DNA from: Druceiella hillmani
Lineage: Eukaryota; Arthropoda; Insecta; Lepidoptera; Hepialidae
Direction of reading: 5' to 3'
DNA: 64,000 nucleotides
NCBI GenBank assembly: GCA_039881145.1
Contig: JAYKKI010000087.1
Coordinates: 6,706,001-6,770,000, forward strand
In this document: in pieces, positions 12,910-25,319 of the stretch
Numbering within the stretch: the first letter of the stretch is position 1
How the letters are laid out: every line of letters starts with the position of its first letter
Notes under the pieces: generated by a model
Told to the model about the DNA's origin: nothing
Databases searched by the model: none
Seen by the model: only the letters and a program-made list of their open reading frames with translations
Position numbers and translations under genes: made by a program

Positions 12910-13625
12910 AAACTGCATCAATTCCGCGGAAATATTCCTAATGTGGAGCGCTCGACTTTTGAATTTCGATGTAGTTTCACCGTGTTTTCTTCGACCAAAG
13001 TCATGTTTTAAAAAAATACCAATCATATTAACATTCACAGGGGTCGTGAGTGATGCATACAGCAATTTTCTCTAACATCGTATTTTAAAATAGTTTGTTT
13101 TATTTTCACACATTTTAAAAGTTTTCACCATTTAGCCTGAAATTAACAGAATTATTTTTGGCACGATAATACTGAAAATTACAATTACGAAAGAAATCCA
13201 GAGTGCAAACATTTCGTAACCTTAACTAGAGCTTACAAATTGTTATTTTATAAATCAAAACCAGCTCCTAATCCAACCTTTTTTTAGGTTGACGAATATC
13301 CAAAGGGATTTAAAGAAAATGATATTTAGAAGAAAATCCGACTAAACATTTTCAAGGTATTTTTTTTGTTCTAAATTTAGTAATTACCGTTAAAATTGAT
13401 TTGCTGCTGCATATTTTTCGTTTAAATATAACGACGTGAAAACTTTTTAATATTTACTGAGTCGTCAGCAACTATTTCTTAACAAAATTGGACGAAACCA
13501 TTGTAATATCCACTAAGTGATATTTCAAGAGAAGTACGAGTCCGAAGTAAAAATATGTACTAAAATATTAAATATAAATCTGTGAATAAAACATTACCGT
13601 TACTCTGACGCATCTATAACAAATA

Positions 13626-13716
13626 CGCGGTAGTACATAACACACCTTTTCACTTACTGGTATTACTTGTCTAACTTGTTATATGGGCAAGTGAAAAGAC
13701 GTGTTACGTGTACGCG
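13626..13716. repeat. Imperfect inverted repeat, about 30-bp arms
   Basis: The left arm (about 13626-13655) contains ACATAACACACCTTTTCACTT. The right arm (about 13687-13716) reads AAGTGAAAAGACGTGTTACGTGT. The shared core is TAACAC-nnn-TTTTCACTT, with a matching CGCG near each outer end and about 30 bp between arms. Small foldback or MITE relic; no target duplication seen. Confidence 0.55.
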
Positions 13717-16700
13717 CAATGAATATAACCATGCAAATTTGCCACGATTTAATTAAAGTTTTGCGCCTTGCATATTTTATGTATTTCTGATATTGCTTGG
13801 AAATATTTAATACATTAATAAGTAATAGAATTCTGTTACAAGTTTATAGTGTGTTGATTTAAAAATTAATAAACAAACAAACGGAAAAGTGAGAAAACTA
13901 CTTTAGTACACAGCAAGAGTTAATATGTGTATTTCCTTCAATATATTATCGTTATTATATACACTTTATTTATATGATTTTAGAAATTAATTTGGTGAAG
14001 ATAATAGAACTTTGTCAAAGTGATTACTTATAAGAAAAATCGTATTTGTGCAAAAAATGTGTGAATTAAAAATTGCTTCATGCCATTGTTCTATGGCATT
14101 TACATCCACTGCTAGCTCTAATGAGAGGTTTTAAAAAGCGATTAGTCTTTATATTTTATCGAATTCATATTAGATTATACTAATTCAATCCATAAATGAA
14201 ATGGTTTTATGTTTTGGTTTTAATTGTTTCTGCACTTCAAGAGATATTGTATTGTAACCTACAAAAAAAATTGTATTATTAATGAAAATGTCTAGACAGT
14301 TTATATGTTTCAATCAATCAAGATCACGCCGGGGCCTTAGTGCAATACTATAGTATTTATGCAAGTAACTGCTCTGATAAATGAAATGTAGAATCATTGT
14401 AAATGAAATAACTTAAACTTGTTTTATATTCTGGTGTAAGATATACTCATTGGAAGCCATTAAGAGTTAATCCATAAGATACATATAAAGTGTGATTCGA
14501 AACAAAATAAATCTCATCCTACCGCTTTTGTGTTTCTATCAAGTTTTTAGAAGGTAATGATAAATCAATAATTGCTTTAGTTTCTGCGGTTTATGTTGAA
14601 GCTTCACAATTGGAATATTATCTTAATTTTAATTTACCTGGAACTGGCAATAACTTTTAAATTTTGGTGCTATATCATTGAGATCTATTATCGTCAAACA
14701 AAAATGCTATGTTGCTCAATATAATAGCTGAAGAATATTCAATATATGACCCGTATTTATTTCTAAGGTCATAATCCAAGGTCAGCTATGTATCTATTTA
14801 AATTTCAGTCAAATCCAGTTTTATCAGAAATCGTGCAACATAGAAATTTGAGGTTTGCCATATTAATCCACATATTTAGCAATAACTCTTTTGAAATGTT
14901 TAAATAAGTTTTAAAAGGGTTAAAAAAACTGATTTTTTTAAAATTTATGTGCTGTGATGAATATACCTTGAAAGGGAATGGAAATATACGTATAAACATA
15001 AAATATATTCTGAAAAATATGTAAAACTAGAGCGTACCCCTTCCTATTTCCGGAACTACTTAGTTAGAAACTTATAATCGCTGAAATGCGCACTATTTTT
15101 TATATAGATTTAGTTGGCGATATAATTACGTAGTAAGAACTTAATTTGTTTATATAGTTGAATACAAGTACTATTTACTATTATATGTTTATGAGTATCT
15201 AAATATATTCAAAACCCATAAAGTGGAAGTTTTAGTCGCACCAGACAGACTTATTGAATTCTCATAAGAGTACTTGCGCCAAAAAATCTTGCTACATCAA
15301 CTCATTACATAATTTCATTACAGAGGAATAACCATTAAATGAAAATAAAAGTCCGGAGACCAAAATTTTAATTAGACATGAAACTCAATCTCGGCCAAGC
15401 AAAAACCTTGATTGGTAACATCAAAGAAGATGAAGTTTTTTTGACTACCTCCACCAAAACTTTAATGCCGAACCTCGGCTCTGATCAAGCAACTTGTATA
15501 TTTTCTTCACGGCTAGCAACGTGACAATAATCATTTTAGGTTAGTGGTTCTTTATGGGTATATTTGAGAATATTCTGAAAGTCAGCATAGGTGGTTCGCA
15601 TACACATTTTTTTAAATAAATTTATGATAGTGGCTTGTTATTTAGCTCAACCAGTTAATTCCGATATAATAAAATTTTTAATATTTCATCTTATACATGA
15701 AGGACACTGACAGTAAGAAGCTGGAAAAATATTACATTACTTAAAATATTAAGATTTATCATTATGTTTTAAATTTATTGTTGCATGGTTTGAAAAATTA
15801 TTTTACAATTAATTATTTTGGTAAAAAATATTTTGAAGCGTAACAATACTTTTTATTAAGTCATGTATTACGATGTATCTTTTCATCGTCAATTTGTTGA
15901 TTTATTAGTTTATTAATTCATTAGTCTTTCCTTAATATTACATAAGTATGATACGGCAGATATATTAGAGAAATCTCTAGCCTTCAAAGATAACTAAGGA
16001 ATTTGAACAGTTTCCGATAAGAATGAATGACTAATTAATGTGACATTGAAAACAATTTCATTTAATAACGCTTTAAAACAAAATTTGTAGCCGTACGTAC
16101 GCACCAATCATGAAATCAATGAAGTCATATTGCTGAGTTTAAATCATGGCTAAAATAGATGACGATTTGTGTTCTGCACAATCTTCATATTTTTTTACTA
16201 TTTCGTATTATTTTCAGCATTCATTATCTTGGTTCAAGGTTATCGAACCTTTCTACCTGAAGACTGGGTTTACGTTTAGAATATTTAACCATGCTCCTCA
16301 TTTCAAATATTGTTCGCCTTTTACGAATCGTTCACAAAATAATTTCGCTCATATTTTTTAAGGATTTTTGCCCTAATGTATTATACGTTTAGAATAAAAG
16401 TCATCCTTCACTTCCAGAAAAATGCGATTTAAATATGTTATTATTTACGCAAAATATATATCATTAAGTTAAACGTGCAAAATGGAAAAAAAATATTTTA
16501 GCGGTTTTACAATCCTTACAATTTTATAATTCTTACAGTTTTACAAAATAATTTCCTAATTACAGATCCATTAGTTATTGGACAAAGAGATAGAAGGGAG
16601 CATGCGTCTACCAGTCATTTTTAATATTAATGAAATAATTGATTTTCTTTAATACCTATAAAACAAACTTCTGTAAAACGGAACAATTTGTAAGATCATA

Positions 16701-16737
16701 TACCTCAAAAAATGGAACACTTTTATGAGATAATTCC
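13717..16737. other. A+T-rich DNA, nothing identified
   Basis: A less A+T-rich patch at about 15340-15560 is open for about 45 codons on the plus strand (contains LNLGQAKTLIGNIKEDE) but matches nothing I recognise. The ORF at 16146-16361 likewise has no domain. Confidence 0.45.
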
Positions 16738-16830
16738 CATGTCCGTTTGTCACCGCCGTTTTTCTGAAAAATCGCTCGATCTAGGAACATGGAATTTGAC
16801 ACAGTGATAAATTACATTAATCCGCACATA
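16735..16830 (+). repeat. Interspersed repeat, TGTCCGTTTGTCACC-type copy 1
   Basis: Contains TGTCCGTTTGTCACCGCCG, then TTTTTCTGAAAAATCGCT, then GGAATTTGACACAGTGATAAA. The same ordered words recur near 56327 and 62838, so this is one dispersed family. Its coding strand and source are unknown. Confidence 0.65.
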
Positions 16831-16943
16831 CATGAGTTGCTAGCACTCAAAATTATTTGTATTTACATTTAGGAGGAGAGGAGGGGTTAGCAATTTAAGT
16901 GTTCAAAAAAAATAATTCCATATATAGTTTAAGAATATTATTT

Positions 16944-17236
16944 ACTAGCTGACCCGTGCGAAGTCTTCGCACTATATCGCCATCTAGCGTGTTCCAAGTA
17001 TACAATTTGGCTAAGATATTTGATGTGTCGCTCACAGATGGCGCTCATGCCAATTGTTATAAAAATTAATTTTTTTATTAACAAAAAGATTTTTTTCCAA
17101 TTTTTTTATATTTTTCGCCCAAAGTAGAAAACATAAGCTTTAAGTGGGTATTTTTTTTATTTTTTTTGGTGTAGTAGTTAAAGAGATCGAGCCGCTCGAC
17201 CAAAAAACACCTTTTAGAAATAATATATTAAGATAG
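16944..17236 (+). mobile_element. Retroposon/SINE-type repeat beginning CTAGCTGACCCG
   Basis: Opens with ACTAGCTGACCCGTGCGAAG, a start typical of a retroposon tail family common in arthropod genomes. It includes a perfect 8-bp hairpin GTGCGAAG-T-CTTCGCAC (16955-16971). It ends with TAGTTAAAGAGATCGAG, a degenerate A/C-rich run and AATAATATATTAAGATAG at about 17219-17236. Family recognition is from memory of general form, not a database match. Dead and degenerate in the middle. Confidence 0.55.
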
Positions 17237-17443
17237 GGCTCCCAGAAAATATATACTTTTCATAATTCTAGATACCAGCTCTTCAGAGATATACTGAAAA
17301 ATGGGCAAAAAAATATTCTCTAAAACAAAAAACGTATTATTGTAAAATTATGAAAAAATAAAGTTTTTAGAAGTCTACGCAAAGGTTTCTAGGAAAACTA
17401 TATCTACAGTTCTAGATGCCAGTTTTTTGAGATATTCACGTTA

Positions 17444-17445
<2 letters not shown>

Positions 17446-17498
<53 letters not shown>
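17446..17498. repeat. (AT)n microsatellite
   Basis: About 52 bp of alternating AT. Confidence 0.96.
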
Positions 17499-17500
<2 letters not shown>

Positions 17501-18949
17501 ACTTGAGGGGAGGTATCTATATTTTATTAGGTTAGGTGCAAACAATTATTAATTGTACATATAAATTTCCATTAGTGATGATTTATTGTAAATTAGGCAA
17601 TTCAATTTAAAATGAAGTACGGAAATAGCGAAGCATGAAACTAATTCGCACCGAACAATTATTTTCCATAAGTGGAGTGTATTTTTGAAACTGGATGTAT
17701 TACTAAGCAACTGTTGGATTTACTAAGCAACATATTTAACATGGTGAAAAATAATGTTAATATTTGAAATAGTTTAACAGAAATACTAAGTATCCTTTTC
17801 ACATGTGCCTGGGTTTGTAAAAAGTCTTCAAAGGTAAGTTCTACTCAAAATTGACTGGTGTTTTTTTAATTGCTTTAGCGTTTTATTTTCTCGACTTTAT
17901 TATAACGACAAAACAAGATTAAGGAAATTTAATACCGTTTTTTTCGTAAAAGATCATGATGTTTGAATTGTTCATATTTGTAACGAGTGTATTCATAGGT
18001 AATCTATATCTTTTACGACTTTTATACTAAAGGCCAGATTTTATATATAAAATAGACTTCATATCGAAATCAGGTTGACAGTTTTTTGAAAGTCAGGTTT
18101 ATTTCAAAATTTTCAAACCATATTTGCAAAACTAATGAAGGTGATTTACTAACTTAAAATGGTCTTAAATGGGTAAAAATTTAAATCTTATAAACGGGAA
18201 TAGTTTAGGCCACAAATTTCTTCATTTTGGCTTCAAACAAAACATATTTTGAGAGATAGTGAATTTTAGATTGTAATTGGTTTGAAGTGAATTGTAAGAA
18301 TGTGACGCTATATTTGTCTTGAAACTTATTGTTTACGTAAACGTTAGATTAATAAGTGGAAAAATTATTTTGTGTTGTTTTTTCATTATAATTTCTTTAA
18401 GAAAATTTTGATTTTACTAACCCAGTAATATATAAAAATGTTATATAGTCCTGTCAAATGGTTGAATTTATATTAGTCGTTTTACTCATTCGATACTAGC
18501 CTCTGCCTACTAACTACTAACTTACAGAATATTCCTTCAAAATAATACTACGTAATCGAGTAAACTTCATGTACATAATAAAATAGGAATGCCTTTCCCA
18601 AAAATTCAGATTTCATAATGAAACCTTTATTACATACAGGCCATATTTTGATGGTATAGAAAATGTTTTAACGATGATTTGAACATTTAGGGATTTATAG
18701 ATTAACGGATTGATCGTTAATAAATCCATATATCCAAACCTTTGAATTTATGACATTTATGTGATAAAGTTCACATTATATATTTCCGTAAGTTATCATA
18801 TAAAAATATTTTGGCCGAAGTTTCTCAGGCGACTTTTTTCGGACTTAATTTTCTTCTGTAAGGGAAAAGTAAAATTAAAAATAGATTCTTCAACTGTAAA
18901 ATTTTTGATAACCAAACTTTTGAGAGAAAATTTTTACAACTATTATTGC
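17499..18949. other. A+T-rich DNA, nothing identified
   Basis: Only a tiny duplication (TTACTAAGCAAC twice at about 17699-17730) was noticed. Confidence 0.5.
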
Positions 18950-19830
18950 CTAGACTCCCGGTTCTGTATCTCAAAAGAAAAAAAGGAAGTCTTATGGAAT
19001 CACTTTGTTTTCTGTCTGTCTATACTTGGGGTATTCTTATATAGGAGTCTTGACAGACAGATAGGCACCTGTCTGTCCAGACCCCTTTTCTCATATACTC
19101 GTGAAGATATCAAGTTGAAATTAATGTAAAATACCCGGCCTACGGCCCCTTTGAGTTATTAGAAAATCAAGCTTCTAAGTCAACAGAATAAAAAATACCC
19201 TAAAAATACGGCAATTTGTTTCGTGTTTATGTAAGTGTATACAGGTAACCTTCATAACTATTAATGTTTATATACAAAGGCACGAAACAACCTGGATGTT
19301 AGTAGTTCGGTAAGATGTTTATGTTCATAAAGAGACGTAAAGCAACCAGGATACTAATAGGTAGGTGGCTAATATGTTCCGGTATATATAGCCATGAAGC
19401 ACTGACTGATGGTGAAGCCAAAAGTGTGAATACGATTTTATATCAGTGTGTACTCGTATGTATGTACGTATGTGTGTACGTAGACAAATGTACATAAGAA
19501 TCTATGTTTATTAAATGCCGCAAATATCCGTTTGATTTCAGTAAATAAGTTATTATTGAATTCTTCATAAGTTCGTGATATTCCAGAAAATATAATTTCC
19601 GGGCCAACATAACACTAATAATGAAAAAATAAAATATAAAATAATGAAGAAACCAGTATTTAAAAAATACTCTAAAAATACGGCAATTTGTTCGCAAATA
19701 AATCAAAATCTATAAAGTACTTCCTGGTGACCTAAAATTATATAATTAGGCAAGAAATAAGGTCTTATAGCAGAGGTAAAGGAAAAAACTCAAAATCGTT
19801 AATTTTTAATTACATCATATAAAGAAAAGC
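18950..19830 (+). mobile_element. Interspersed repeat copy, split by a 472-bp segment
   Basis: Words in order: a GTCTGTCTATAC / GACAGACAG / CTGTCTGTCC cluster (about 19011-19080); CTCGTGAAGATATCAAGTTG (about 19098); CCCGGCCTACGGCCCCTTTGAG (19134-19154); AATCAAGCTTCTAAGTCAAC (about 19165). After the internal segment come GTACTTCCTGGTGACC (about 19718), GGCAAGAAATAAGGTCTTATAGCA (about 19748) and AATTACATCATATAAA (about 19808). This matches the general form of an abundant dispersed repeat I associate with insect genomes. The 19221-19661 segment is not part of that form and contains two ORFs with no recognisable product. Confidence 0.6.
19190..19692. repeat. 31-bp direct repeats bounding an internal segment
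   Basis: Positions 19190-19220 and 19662-19692 match over 31 bp with one mismatch (AAAAAATAC-C/T-CTAAAAATACGG, then CAATTTGTT), 472 bp apart. Text that should follow the first copy in the host repeat resumes only after the second, so this looks like an insertion with a long duplication or a template-switch duplication. Confidence 0.7.
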
Positions 19831-20466
19831 ATTTTCTTAATTTTTTGCCTCTGAAAGATTAATAAGCAATATATTTTCGTTGTAAGGAATTAAAATTTTG
19901 TAAATAATTTGATAGGAATATTATGTGCGATTAAATATTTAAAAGTACCTAAATATATAAGGAACCCTTGTAGAGTGAGTTCCACTCGTGCTTGACAGGT
20001 TTTTAATTATCTCTTCGTTTGTTTGCTATTTTCTATCTACCTAAATCTGTTTAAAAAAGTACAAACACTGTCAGTATACAATTTAAACAATTCAAAAATA
20101 TTACTTTTAAATTATGCTACCGGGAACTCATAATATATATTTATTACTACTTTATGTAAATAAGAAAATACGGCCTGAGGGTTTCTTATCTCGTTTAAAA
20201 TAAACATACTTTATTTATCATAAGTCATCCCTAAAATGAACTTACTAATACAATAAATATTTAATGAGGTTTTTATTTAATAATGTGGTGATTAACCCTA
20301 AGCAGGGGTAATATAATCTATAATTATCGTTATAGTTTCTCCACAACATTAATGTAAGTTTTTAAAAATTCTCTTATATTTCGTATTATTGGATTTAAGA
20401 ATTAGGATCTAACGAGGGAGGGAGGGGACATTCTTTTTGCATATTGTTCAATATATCACTGAAATA

Positions 20467-21005
20467 ACACTGCCTAGAATATTTTTGACACCCTCTTTAA
20501 TAACCCTGAAGATATACTGCCTAAACTATCTTTGTGACCCTTATAAATAACTCTGAAGGTGTATATATATTTTTGTGACCCTTATGCGGCATACATAGAA
20601 TATTTTTGACACCCGTATTAATAACCCTAGATATATACTGTCTGAACTATTTTAGTTACCCTTATTAATAACTCTGAAGATATACTACCTAAACTATTTT
20701 TGTAACCCTTATAAATAACTCTGAAGGTATGCTACCTAGAATATTTTTGACATCCTTATTAATAACCCTAGAGATATACTGCCTGAACTATTTTAGTTAC
20801 CCTTATTAACAACTCTGAAGATATACTACCTAAAATATCTTTCAGACTTATAAATAACCCTGAAAATATACTGCCTAAACTATTTTTGAAACCCTTAAAA
20901 ATCACCCAGAAAAAATGCTACCTTACATATTTTTGAGACTATTAAAAATAATCCTAAAGATATACTACCTAATATATTTTTGAGATTATTGTAAGTAACC
21001 CTGTC
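20467..21005. repeat. 47-bp minisatellite, about 11-12 units
   Basis: Tandem units of about 47 bp with the skeleton GATATACTGCCTAAACTAT, then TTTTGTGACCC, then TTATTAATAACTCTGA. Variants cycle with period three in the centre of the array: one with GAATATTTTTGACA and ending CCCTAG, one with CTGAACTATTTTAGTTACCC, one with CTAAACTATTTTTGTAACCC. This gives a higher-order unit of about 141 bp. The rightmost units are more degenerate. Confidence 0.93.
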
Positions 21006-21147
21006 AAAAAAGCCGCTTACTATATATAACATTTAATATTTTTTTTTCTTAATTTGCTCCGTGAAGTTTACTAATTTTTATCGTTCATTTTACTATTTTT
21101 TATGTGTAAATTATTGGTACATGTGCGTCTTAATATGTTTTATTAGG

Positions 21148-21232
21148 TTGTGACGGACAGACGGACGTGTGTGCGATTTTATAGTGTTTGGTTTTTTCGT
21201 TTTTTAGTACTGAACCCTAAAAAATTTTTTGG
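21148..21232 (+). repeat. Interspersed repeat terminus (GACGGACAGACGGACG...)
   Basis: GTGACGGACAGACGGACG, a short A+T-rich spacer, then GTACTGAACCCTAAAAAA. This pairing of a (GACG/GACA) cluster with a GAACCCTAAAAA end is the common form of a dispersed insect repeat. Recognition is by form only. Confidence 0.5.
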
Positions 21233-21529
21233 GATTTCATACTCGTAGTTTATAACTACAATAACTAACTAAATGATATTTCATATTCGCAATATATACA
21301 AGTTAGTAATTATTATTTCTAGAGATTGTATATATTAAATAGTTATAATAGCCTTAATCATTTAACATACGTGACCCTTAGTCCAGTATATAAGAAAAAT
21401 GTTACAGAGAAATCTATTTTCTTAAGATTTTCCTGTAATATTACATTCATACGTTTTTTATAAATTATATTACGTATCTCTATTATCGACGCAGTATTTC
21501 TGAATATTTAATATGGGTATTATTTACAA

Positions 21530-22010
21530 TTGATCCACGAATTCTTCCATTTACTATTAAATTCTACTTATTTTTGTATTTCCCGGCTGTTCTCAATTAT
21601 AAACCTTAGGGCCCGTCATCGGTTTGGCGTAATTTAAATGAATGGAAACGTTATCAATACGTGGCCCGGAAACTTGAGCCGTTTGCAACGCCATACGGAT
21701 GATCTAATTCTTAATATAAATGTGGATAATAATATTTTGGCCCTTCATATAATTAATTTGGTTCATTAATAATTTTACTTGCGTGATTTAATTTTGTTTT
21801 CAGAAAAAAATTGCGGCTTGCTATTAGCAACGTGTCGGATATTTGTGTAGCCATACAATCCGGATTAGAGACCGAAAATTAATATCGGGTATATAATCGC
21901 TAATTTAGATAGGGATTTTGAATGGAAAGCTGTGTTACTGTTTCATATATCATCCAGATTAATTAATTTAAGGCATTCGTTTCTCTGAACACGAGTAAAT
22001 AAAGTTAATA
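21530..22010 (+). other. Less A+T-rich block, possible conserved non-coding DNA or terminal exon
   Basis: This block is compositionally unlike its flanks and shows no transposon motif. It contains an imperfect inverted repeat CATCGGTTTGGCGT (21617-21630) / ACGCCATACGGATG (21688-21701), several TAAT-type homeodomain-like words, and a good splice-acceptor-like run TTTAATTTTGTTTTCAG ending near 21802. After it a 25-codon frame (KKLRLAISNVSDICVAIQSG and a few more residues) runs to a TAA, with an AATAAA at 21998-22003. None of this proves function: AATAAA and TAAT words are frequent in such DNA. Confidence 0.3.
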
Positions 22011-24455
22011 AGCGAGTAATGAAGTTTTATGTGTTTTTTAGGAATATTCGCAACAATTACTAATCCAATTGATGTATAACTTTCGTAATATGATAGCTTA
22101 TTACTTCTAGGCTTCCATAAACATATAATATGTACGTACTTAGTATAATTACAGAGATATAATTAATAATAGCAACGTAGTTAGAGAAAAAGTTACCGAT
22201 ATAGTTACATTCATGACGAATTCTGGGAAAATTGTTAATTTTAAGAGAGAGGACCACTACGAGGAGAGGGGAACTCGGTGTAATATTTACTTTTATTACA
22301 GCACTTGCAAAACTTTAAAATTGCTTCTGAATAGTTGATCGAATCGTAAAGTATCAAAATACAAACCGCCACGCGTATGTCCTAACTTCCCCCAAAAGTT
22401 TCAAACGAGTTAACGGCTCCTTTGCAACTTTTGAATATTTCCAAATATTTTATCATGTTTGATTTATTAGTACAACATAGCTAATTTTGCTTTAAAAATT
22501 TTTTCGTAAAAATTGTTGCAGTTTACGAGTAAATTGGTGTTTATTGTAGTAAAAATTAACATGTATTTCGGAAATGATTAAATTAATTCAAAGTATTTAC
22601 TGTTATATCAAATTTTTTTAGTAATCACCATAATGTTAAATATTTTTGATAAATGCTTGCTAAAAAGGTATTGTATATTAAAATGAAACAATTAGTACTG
22701 TGAAGAGGGTGAAGAGAAATGAGACTAATTACAAAAATATTACATCGTGTTTGCACGTAAGCCGGTTCTTTTATTATTTATTAGTTTCTCCGCGAAGTAA
22801 GTACCTACTTTTAGTTAAACTGATAAATATGTAAAAACGAATTTTTCTCGGTTTGTTTATTTGTCTGTTTGTATGACACGAACGTTAGCAACTATGAATA
22901 AAATAAATTAATTACTATTAAATCTTATTTGCTTACTGAATTTTTGCTACAACTTTATAAATAATCTGTCATTATTATTAACTGTATGTAGTTGAAATAA
23001 TTACAATTTTCGTATCCAATAGCATATCTGGCGGTCAGTAAGAAGAAAATTACCTGAAAACCTGCTGTTGCTAATATTAAATTAATTCAATTTATATTTA
23101 GAATATTTGCACTAATAAATGCTTGAGCCTAAAATTTGTCTCTTCAGGAATGAGTGGTTCGTTGAAAATATCACCCCTAAGAACGTACTTTCTGACGTAC
23201 TCTGCGTTTTCTGGAAAATTGTGAGAGGTTTGCATATGGAGCACACTGACCTTTCAAATAACATATTGACCATACTGTAAGACGAGTTTGGTCTTTGCGA
23301 GATTTGGCCTATCAGTTCTTTCTCCCTTGCAGTATTTGGTCGAGGATATACAGTGATATGTGAAGAACGTTGTGATATTCTACGATGTGATAGTGTATTA
23401 ATCGCTCACATTCTCCTCTACAACTAACGTGCCTGGATGTTAGGGTCGACTTCGAAGATTTTCATATCCGTGTCAGGTTTTAATTCGATTATTTGTATTT
23501 TAAATATTTCTCTCGCTGCCTGTTATTTTCGTCATTTTCCAATGTTAGATTTTATTGAAAATAATCATACGTTATTAACTGTATAATTTTGTCGTAATTG
23601 GAAGTTATTTTAAATGTTTGCGTCTAATTTACAACTCTATTCTCTCAAATGACACGAATGCTGTGATTATGCTAATCTGTTTTTGATTTTTCATTTCTGT
23701 GATTTGTGACGACAAAATTTCGAACTAAACAATTTGTAAATTTTAATATAGAGTTTTAGAGAGTCTTGTCGGTTTTCCTCGAAAATTTACAAAATTCGAA
23801 ATATTTTTTAAACTACACATAAACGAATAACATGTATGTATCGTTTCTCTTACTCGTACATTTGTTCCTGACAGCCGCATTTAAAATAAATATAAGAAAA
23901 AAAGGCAACAACTTTCACTGAGTTTTTGGATATTTCAAACCATAATTAAAATTATTTCTAATCTTAACTTACTTTTATTACTTTTATGAAGCACGTGCAT
24001 TAGAGCCAATTGCAGGCATTTTCAACACTTATTAAAAGGAAAAATAAAAACTTAATTTTTGAAGAAATTGTTAACATTTTTTTAATCTCAAACTGTTTTT
24101 ATAGTTTTTCAAGAATATTTAATAGTCTCCGTTAAAAAATTTAGGAAAAATAAATTTATATCAAAATTCAAACATAAAGTAATAAGTCGTAATGGGTGCC
24201 TACTGTGGTGTGAATATCTTTTATTTTATAGTCAAATGCAAAAGATTTCCAATATCATAATTTTTGGATTACATGTGCCCATTTTTAATATAGTTTATAA
24301 GTTCTGAACAGCATAAACATTAAATTTGCGTGAAAAAATTACGAAAGCTAGGTTGTCGTAAAATGTTTTAATAAATTCAAAAGGATTGTTACTCAATTAT
24401 AATAAACCACTAAAAAATTAACAACTGGACTGAAATTGTAATTATGGCACCGAAG
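22011..24455. other. No recognised feature
   Basis: Two patches (about 22260-22440 and 23150-23480) are less A+T-rich than average and free of repeats, but all six frames are interrupted and unmatched. A TTGTCTGTTTGTATGACAC word near 22860 may be another scrap of the CTGTCTGTTTG-type repeats. Confidence 0.45.

Positions 24456-24525
<70 letters not shown>
24456..24525. repeat. (AT)n microsatellite
   Basis: About 70 bp of alternating AT with one TAAT phase break near 24481. Confidence 0.96.
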
Positions 24526-24527
<2 letters not shown>

Positions 24528-25243
24528 AGTGTGTATTTATTGACAGTTTATTTGCACTCAAGATGTTTATATTATTTGCACACAAATACAACTATAACTC
24601 TGATTAAAAATTGTCAGGTTTTAAAGCAAAGATCGAATTTGAAAATAGATTTTTGTTAATATTACTGGTTTCAACGAATGAAATATTTCAAAATACATTT
24701 TATTATTTCATATTATGCGAATAATACTTTCTAAGATGAAACATATATAAGGAGTAAACTCAATAAGTTTGAGCTTGTTTGACTTGTCTCGATATAACCA
24801 AGAAAAAGTAACGAATAAAAGGTATATAAATATTTGCATACTTTCAAGCATGAAACAATCAGGATATTAAATATCTGGGTAAATACGTGTGGATAAATAA
24901 AAGGGCGTGAACTCTGAATATGTTGAAGGGAAAAGAAGAAAATATTATATCCGTATGTATATACGAATATCGTACGCATGCCTGTATGTTTGTAAGTATA
25001 TGTGAATGTATTTATGGCCATTGAATACTGCAAATTACTACTTCGATTTTCAACACTGTAGTATTATTAAATATCCTGTTAATTTATATTATTCTGGGCA
25101 GGATATCTTTAACACAAAATGGGTGAATTTAATGTTTTAGTTATAAACTATTTCACATAACAACTGAGTAAGAGACGTAAGAGTATACATTTTTAAAAAT
25201 ATCAATACTAAATTGGAATAATTGCAGTAAATTATAATTTCTG

Positions 25244-25244
25244 A

Positions 25245-25303
<59 letters not shown>

Positions 25304-25319
25304 TATATATATATATATA
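25244..25319. repeat. (AT)n microsatellite with AC interruptions
   Basis: Alternating AT broken by ACAT near 25271 and ACACAT near 25295. Confidence 0.96.

Noticed and set aside
12832..13065. Open frames dominated by Tyr-Ile repeats here and at 24444, 36105, 53707, 58169 and 59622
   Set aside because: They are translations of (AT)n microsatellites, not proteins.
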